Shown here piece by piece: positions 60,910 to 64,000 of a stretch of DNA of 64,000 nt (its first letter is position 1; each line of letters begins with the position of its first letter). Source of the stretch: Hyphomicrobiales bacterium (GTDB lineage: Bacteria > Pseudomonadota > Alphaproteobacteria > Rhizobiales > Rhizobiaceae). The translations under genes were made by a program, and so were the position numbers. The notes beneath the pieces were generated by a model. That model saw nothing but the letters and a program-made list of their open reading frames with translations, ran no database searches and had not been told where the DNA came from. Location: NCBI GenBank assembly GCA_900465675.1, contig UBJR01000012.1:176836-240835 (forward strand), given 5' to 3'.

Positions 60910-61842
60910 TTACCGTTCCTCCGCAACGCGCATGTTGAACATCATGTCGTTGTACTCGTCTTCGCTAAGCTGATCATCTTCCTGATGGGGAACGGTAACC
61001 TCCTGCTCATCTGGATATCCAGCTTCGAAAAACCGTTCGACCTGTAGGTAAGCCAGCGCCTCCGGTCTAAGCTCAACGCTTAGTACGTGCAGGTTGACCT
61101 CTCCCATTTGGTCGGTGACATCTTCCGCATAGCCGTACGTACACCACGGAAACAACTTCGCCATTATCTCCGGAAGCCCACTGGCAGACAGACGATAATC
61201 GATTTCGAGGTCCGGTTTTAGGGACCTGTCGCCATCGATATGGATTCTAAGGTTACGCCACGTCAGCCCTTTATTGATCCACTCCTCCCAAACGAATATC
61301 GCAGGATTTCCTGTCTTTTCGATCTCTTCAATCAGTTCGCGATCAAGCGCAAAGTTCGAACGCATCATCGCTTGTGGGTCGTTGGAGGTAAACCGTTCAA
61401 AATAAGCTTTCGCAGATGCATCAAGCGCGTTCTTCTTGGGCACATTGATCTTCCAACCGTTCTGAGTTGGCTGACACAGCCTGCGTTCTACCTTTTCCCA
61501 ACGGAAAAGCCCTTTCTTTGGATCGGCGAGGATCAGATAGACGGGAAGATCGAACTTGGTCCAATACTCCATATGTCTATTTTCGATGGTTACGGCGTAA
61601 CTGTCGCCGGAGCCTCGAAAATAAGATGCGCCAGTCTTGATTTGCAGGGCGATCAACCGGCCAGTTGGTTCATCGTCGTCGAGTATTTCAACAATTGCGT
61701 CTATCCCCACGTCGGACACTTCTTGTGGCCGGTAGAACCACTCGAAATCGTCTCCAAGGAAAATCGAGCCAACCGCGTGGACACCACTCCGATTGGTCCT
61801 CTCGGTCCTCGCACTCCCAGGCTTTTTTCTATTGGTGGACAC
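60910..61842 (-). CDS. DUF4365 protein, PD-(D/E)XK nuclease-like
   Basis: A 310-residue protein. The N-terminal domain (about 15-155) fits DUF4365: DVGIDAIVEILDDDEPTGRL and ALQIKTGASYFRG give the Asp ... Gln-x-Lys pattern of PD-(D/E)XK nuclease relatives, and RHMEYWTKFDLPVYLIL follows. DUF4365 domains occur in defence-type genes. The GTG at 61842 is chosen because GGAG lies 7 bases upstream. The C-terminal half is unrecognised. Confidence 0.75.
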   Translation of the reverse strand: MSTNRKKPGSARTERTNRSGVHAVGSIFLGDDFEWFYRPQEVSDVGIDAIVEILDDDEPTGRLIALQIKTGASYFRGSGDSYAVTIENRHMEYWTKFDLPVYLILADPKKGLFRWEKVERRLCQPTQNGWKINVPKKNALDASAKAYFERFTSNDPQAMMRSNFALDRELIEEIEKTGNPAIFVWEEWINKGLTWRNLRIHIDGDRSLKPDLEIDYRLSASGLPEIMAKLFPWCTYGYAEDVTDQMGEVNLHVLSVELRPEALAYLQVERFFEAGYPDEQEVTVPHQEDDQLSEDEYNDMMFNMRVAEER

Positions 61843-61874
61843 AAACAAGCTCCAAAAGCTTTAGAAAAGCATCA

Positions 61875-61908
61875 GATCAATGGCGCCAAACTGTTGGCGC
61901 CATTGATC
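61875..61908. terminator. Perfect 15-bp inverted repeat between the unknown gene and DUF4365
   Basis: GATCAATGGCGCCAA and TTGGCGCCATTGATC are exact complements around ACTG. It lies 5 bases past the upstream gene's stop codon and 33 bases before the DUF4365 start, so it is either a terminator or an operator of the DUF4365 gene. Confidence 0.5.
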
Positions 61909-61912
61909 AAGT

Positions 61913-62581
61913 TCACTCGGCCTCTTCGCCTGTCTTGGGGAACAGCTGGAGGACATTTGACCCGCTCGACTGAGCAACTGGGCCCGTCTTCCGGCGACCT
62001 GAACTACGTTCCCCCGCACTCTGAATAGCTGCGACAAACCCCTCACGCTGGCGGTAATACTCGGGCTTCGCAGGCAAAGTCAGATCAAACTCAACTAGCA
62101 AACGTTCGATAATGTCCATCGCCTCCGCCGCCAACCCCGCATAACCCTCCTGACGCCGTTCAAAGAAGCTATCGAAGCCGGGCATTGAAAGGTCCAGGCT
62201 GTCCAGCGCGTTCGACAAGTTCTTCACTCGATTGGATAACCAGAGGATCTCATGTGCCATCTCGCTGCCCAACAGGTCCCAATCTGCATCCTGTGGCAAC
62301 GATAAACGCGGGTCGGGAACGTGAAACGCGAACTCACCGTCATCCATTGGATTGAACTCGGGAGTGTCGTTGATCGCGGCATAGCTGGCACCGACAAAGT
62401 CGTCGAGAGCCAACACTGTGAGCATTGCAAGGCTTCTCGCTTCTGCGCTTCGGCCGCGTCTGACCCCTGCCGTCGCAAGCTTGAGGATATCGGGAACGAT
62501 CGCTCCAGCGGCGAAACAGCTGGCGCCAATGAACGCCCCAATTGCCATGATCCCTTGAGTGGTTTCGAAGAACTGCGTCAA
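61913..62581 (-). CDS. Hypothetical protein with N-terminal membrane helix
   Basis: A 222-residue protein from a TTG start behind GAGGTGATAA. One hydrophobic helix (about 8-32, GIMAIGAFIGASCFAAGAIV) is followed by a soluble, mainly helical domain. No family is recognised. It follows the protease gene by 35 bases on the same strand, so both are probably one operon. Confidence 0.65.
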   Translation of the reverse strand: MTQFFETTQGIMAIGAFIGASCFAAGAIVPDILKLATAGVRRGRSAEARSLAMLTVLALDDFVGASYAAINDTPEFNPMDDGEFAFHVPDPRLSLPQDADWDLLGSEMAHEILWLSNRVKNLSNALDSLDLSMPGFDSFFERRQEGYAGLAAEAMDIIERLLVEFDLTLPAKPEYYRQREGFVAAIQSAGERSSGRRKTGPVAQSSGSNVLQLFPKTGEEAE

Positions 62582-62616
62582 TTATCACCTCGATGAATGA
62601 GAGATGTGGAGCTGCG

Positions 62617-63576
62617 TTAGGAAGCACGCGTGGACGGAATCAGCACTTTCCGTTCCAGTGTGCCTTGAACTGAGAAGATAAGAAACTCGGTTTCTTCCCC
62701 GATCGAGTCGCCGCCAAGCAGCCTGATAACATCGTCGATGCCAGCAACCGCTGACCCGTTGATCGCCAAGATCAGATCCCCCTCTTCCAGGCCGCCAGCA
62801 CTGGCGGGGCTATCAGGTTCGATCCGACGGATACGGACAGATGTCGTCTGGGTTAGGCCAGCGTTGAATGCTATACGCCGATGCAGGGCAACAGTGTCGG
62901 CGGCGATGCCGATGTAGCCTCGGCGGACACGCCCAAACCGGAGTATTTCGGAAACAACGTAGTTCGCGGTGTTCGAGGCAACGGCAAAGGCGATGCTCTG
63001 AGCGCCCTGGATCACGGCGGTATTCACGCCGACCACCTCACCTGACGATGACACAAGAGGGCCTCCGGAATTGCCCGGGTTCAGCGCGGCGTCAGTTTGT
63101 ATAACGTCATCGATTAGACGGCCATTAGATGCACGCATGGATCGGCCGAGCGCGGAGATAATGCCAGCCGTGACGGTCCACTCAAACCCAAGTGGATTGC
63201 CGATAGCGACGGCAATGTGCCCTCGTTTCAGCTTCTTCGAGTCGCCAAGCCTGGCCCAAGCACCCACACTGGTGTTCGCTCGAACGAGGGCGATATCGGT
63301 ATCTGGATCACGACCGAGAACCCGCCCCTCAGTCGTCAGCCCCTCGGCGGTTTTGATCCGGACGGTCTTGGCGTCATCGACCACATGATTGTTGGTGACG
63401 ATCAGGCCGTCAGGCGAGATTGCGAAGCCTGAACCGTGCCCGCCTCTACCGCCAATTCGTTCGATGCGGCTGACAGCCGGTCCGACGAGGTCAACGGCCC
63501 CGGCAATGGTCGCAGAATAGCTGTCAATCAGTTCGCCGTCGTCGGCGGCGGTAATGCTTTTATCGATGATACCCAT
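62617..63576 (-). CDS. HtrA-like trypsin-fold serine protease with PDZ domain, no signal peptide
   Basis: A 319-residue S1C protease. The triad is in VTNNHVVDD (His), DTDIALVRA (Asp) and LNPGNSGGPLV (Ser). A PDZ domain fills about residues 225-315 (GYIGIAADTVALH, GLEEGDLILAINGSAVAG). Unlike DegP/DegQ, no signal peptide or N-terminal membrane helix is seen, so it probably acts in the cytosol. A box of the GCTTCA type lies 72 bases upstream. It is the first gene of a small operon. Confidence 0.87.
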   Translation of the reverse strand: MGIIDKSITAADDGELIDSYSATIAGAVDLVGPAVSRIERIGGRGGHGSGFAISPDGLIVTNNHVVDDAKTVRIKTAEGLTTEGRVLGRDPDTDIALVRANTSVGAWARLGDSKKLKRGHIAVAIGNPLGFEWTVTAGIISALGRSMRASNGRLIDDVIQTDAALNPGNSGGPLVSSSGEVVGVNTAVIQGAQSIAFAVASNTANYVVSEILRFGRVRRGYIGIAADTVALHRRIAFNAGLTQTTSVRIRRIEPDSPASAGGLEEGDLILAINGSAVAGIDDVIRLLGGDSIGEETEFLIFSVQGTLERKVLIPSTRAS

Positions 63577-63647
63577 TTCGTTTCACCCGGACGTCATCAG
63601 GCGTCGTTGCTGAGGACCGGCAGCAGCTGCTGGTGCAAGGAGCCGAC

Positions 63648-63664
63648 AGTTCAAAAATTGAAGT
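63648..63664. promoter_or_regulatory. AGTTCA-N5-TGAAGT box before the protease
   Basis: TTCA/TGAA half-sites with centre AAAAT, 72 bases before the protease start; the ninth promoter with this architecture. Confidence 0.45.
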
Positions 63665-63730
63665 CAGCTTATCAAGTGAGATCTGCCACGCCCGCTTTCA
63701 AGGACTAGCGAAAGACACATGGAGATGACG

Positions 63731-63765
63731 AAAAGGGGCCGCCTCAGGGCGGATGGAGGCGGCCC
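63731..63765 (-). terminator. Terminator of the candidate sRNA
   Basis: A perfect 10-bp GC-rich stem (63736-63745 with 63756-63765) followed on the minus strand by CTTTTCG. Confidence 0.6.
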
Positions 63766-63880
63766 AAAGCGGACTAATATCCGCTTGCACGCGACGGAGG
63801 AGAGACGTCGCGGCGATCACTTCGCGGTCATGAGGGAGGATTGCGAGGTGATAGGGAGAGGTTAACTCGGACTAGGTCTA
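63734..63880 (-). ncRNA. Candidate trans-acting sRNA with anti-Shine-Dalgarno loops
   Basis: On the minus strand three stem-loops follow each other. The first pairs ATCACCTCGC with GCGAAGTGAT (one mismatch) and exposes a loop containing CCTCCCTCATG. The second is a perfect 7-bp stem CGCGACG/CGTCGCG with loop TCTCTCCTC (63790-63812). The third is a terminator, GGGCCGCCTC/GAGGCGGCCC followed by CTTTTCG. A TATGAT box (63887-63892) could be the -10 element. CU-rich loops that can cover Shine-Dalgarno sites are typical of rhizobial sRNAs. No protein frame is convincing here. Confidence 0.6.
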
Positions 63881-64000
63881 ACGCACATCATACTTAGGTA
63901 TGCGAACGCCAAAGTCTTAGTTGAGGGCTTGTGGCAAAGTACAGGCTCCCATCATCCGTCTCCGAGCAAAACAAATCTAGTGGAGTGCCCCCCATTTCGC
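63881..64000. other. Right edge of the window
   Basis: Nothing is recognised beyond a CATAC-CTAA-GTATG dyad (63889-63902) at the presumed sRNA promoter. Confidence 0.4.

Noticed and set aside
1..64000. Mobile elements, CRISPR arrays, tRNA or rRNA genes
   Set aside because: No transposase or integrase motif, regular spaced repeats, or tRNA cloverleaf was recognised on either strand by eye.

Overview
The window looks like accessory DNA from an alphaproteobacterium of the Rhizobiaceae type (Rhizobium/Agrobacterium/Neorhizobium), possibly a megaplasmid or chromid. This is inferred from rhizobial-type protein families (short FlgD, MHS transporters, FixJ-type regulators, many TetR/SDR/MFS genes), moderately high GC, and two candidate small RNAs with CU-rich anti-Shine-Dalgarno loops. 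I found no rRNA, tRNA, insertion sequence, prophage or CRISPR array.

Region 1 (1-6.8 kb): the 3' part of a membrane-anchored multiheme cytochrome c, two small membrane proteins with a decayed partial copy, then a minus-strand block of GST, MFS exporter, SDR and quinone oxidoreductase, headed by a TetR regulator. Region 2 (6.9-19 kb): a catabolic island. A FAH-family hydrolase and a two-subunit CoA-transferase read rightward. A complete molybdenum hydroxylase (L, M, S), a cyclase-type hydrolase and an MHS importer read leftward, preceded by a molybdenum-cofactor maturation operon (split XdhC plus a fused molybdopterin/nucleotidyltransferase protein). The same palindrome, AAACA-NN-TGTTT, lies before both catabolic operons. 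The substrate cannot be read from the sequence, but the logic (hydroxylate, hydrolyse, CoA-activate) suits an aromatic or N-heterocyclic acid.

Region 3 (19-37 kb): genes for electrophile, quinone and osmotic stress: a CurA-like reductase, a cNMP-domain/thioredoxin-reductase-like fusion, an EmrAB-like pump, an HxlR regulator, a second quinone oxidoreductase, paired isochorismatases, KefF/KefC, an MscS channel with a cNMP domain, an SDR/TetR pair, a thiolase, a quinol monooxygenase gene interrupted by an amber codon, and Dps. Region 4 (37-50 kb): a candidate sRNA, a three-gene FixJ-type phosphorelay, a LysR/MFS pair, OsmC, an enoyl-CoA hydratase-like protein, two exported alpha/beta hydrolases around an AraC regulator, ChaC, and an SDR. 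Region 5 (50-64 kb): a chemoreceptor, a gene-poor stretch with a 21-bp direct repeat, a flavin monooxygenase, Ohr, an exported metallo-hydrolase, a VOC protein, an orphan FlgD, a FucP-type sugar symporter, several unknown proteins, a DUF4365 nuclease-like protein with an HtrA-like protease lacking a signal peptide, and a second candidate sRNA.

The most striking pattern is non-coding. A palindrome GCTTCA-N5-TGAAGC (with variants) stands before at least nine unrelated operons, many of which handle electrophiles or glutathione (GST, CurA, KefFC, ChaC, VOC, HxlR itself). A second palindrome, CMTGA-N6-TCAKG, stands before the quinone reductase, an MFS exporter, an SDR/TetR pair, an exported metallo-hydrolase and, weakly, xdhC. 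I read these as two overlapping stress regulons that tie the window together; all such sites were found by eye, not by a computed search.
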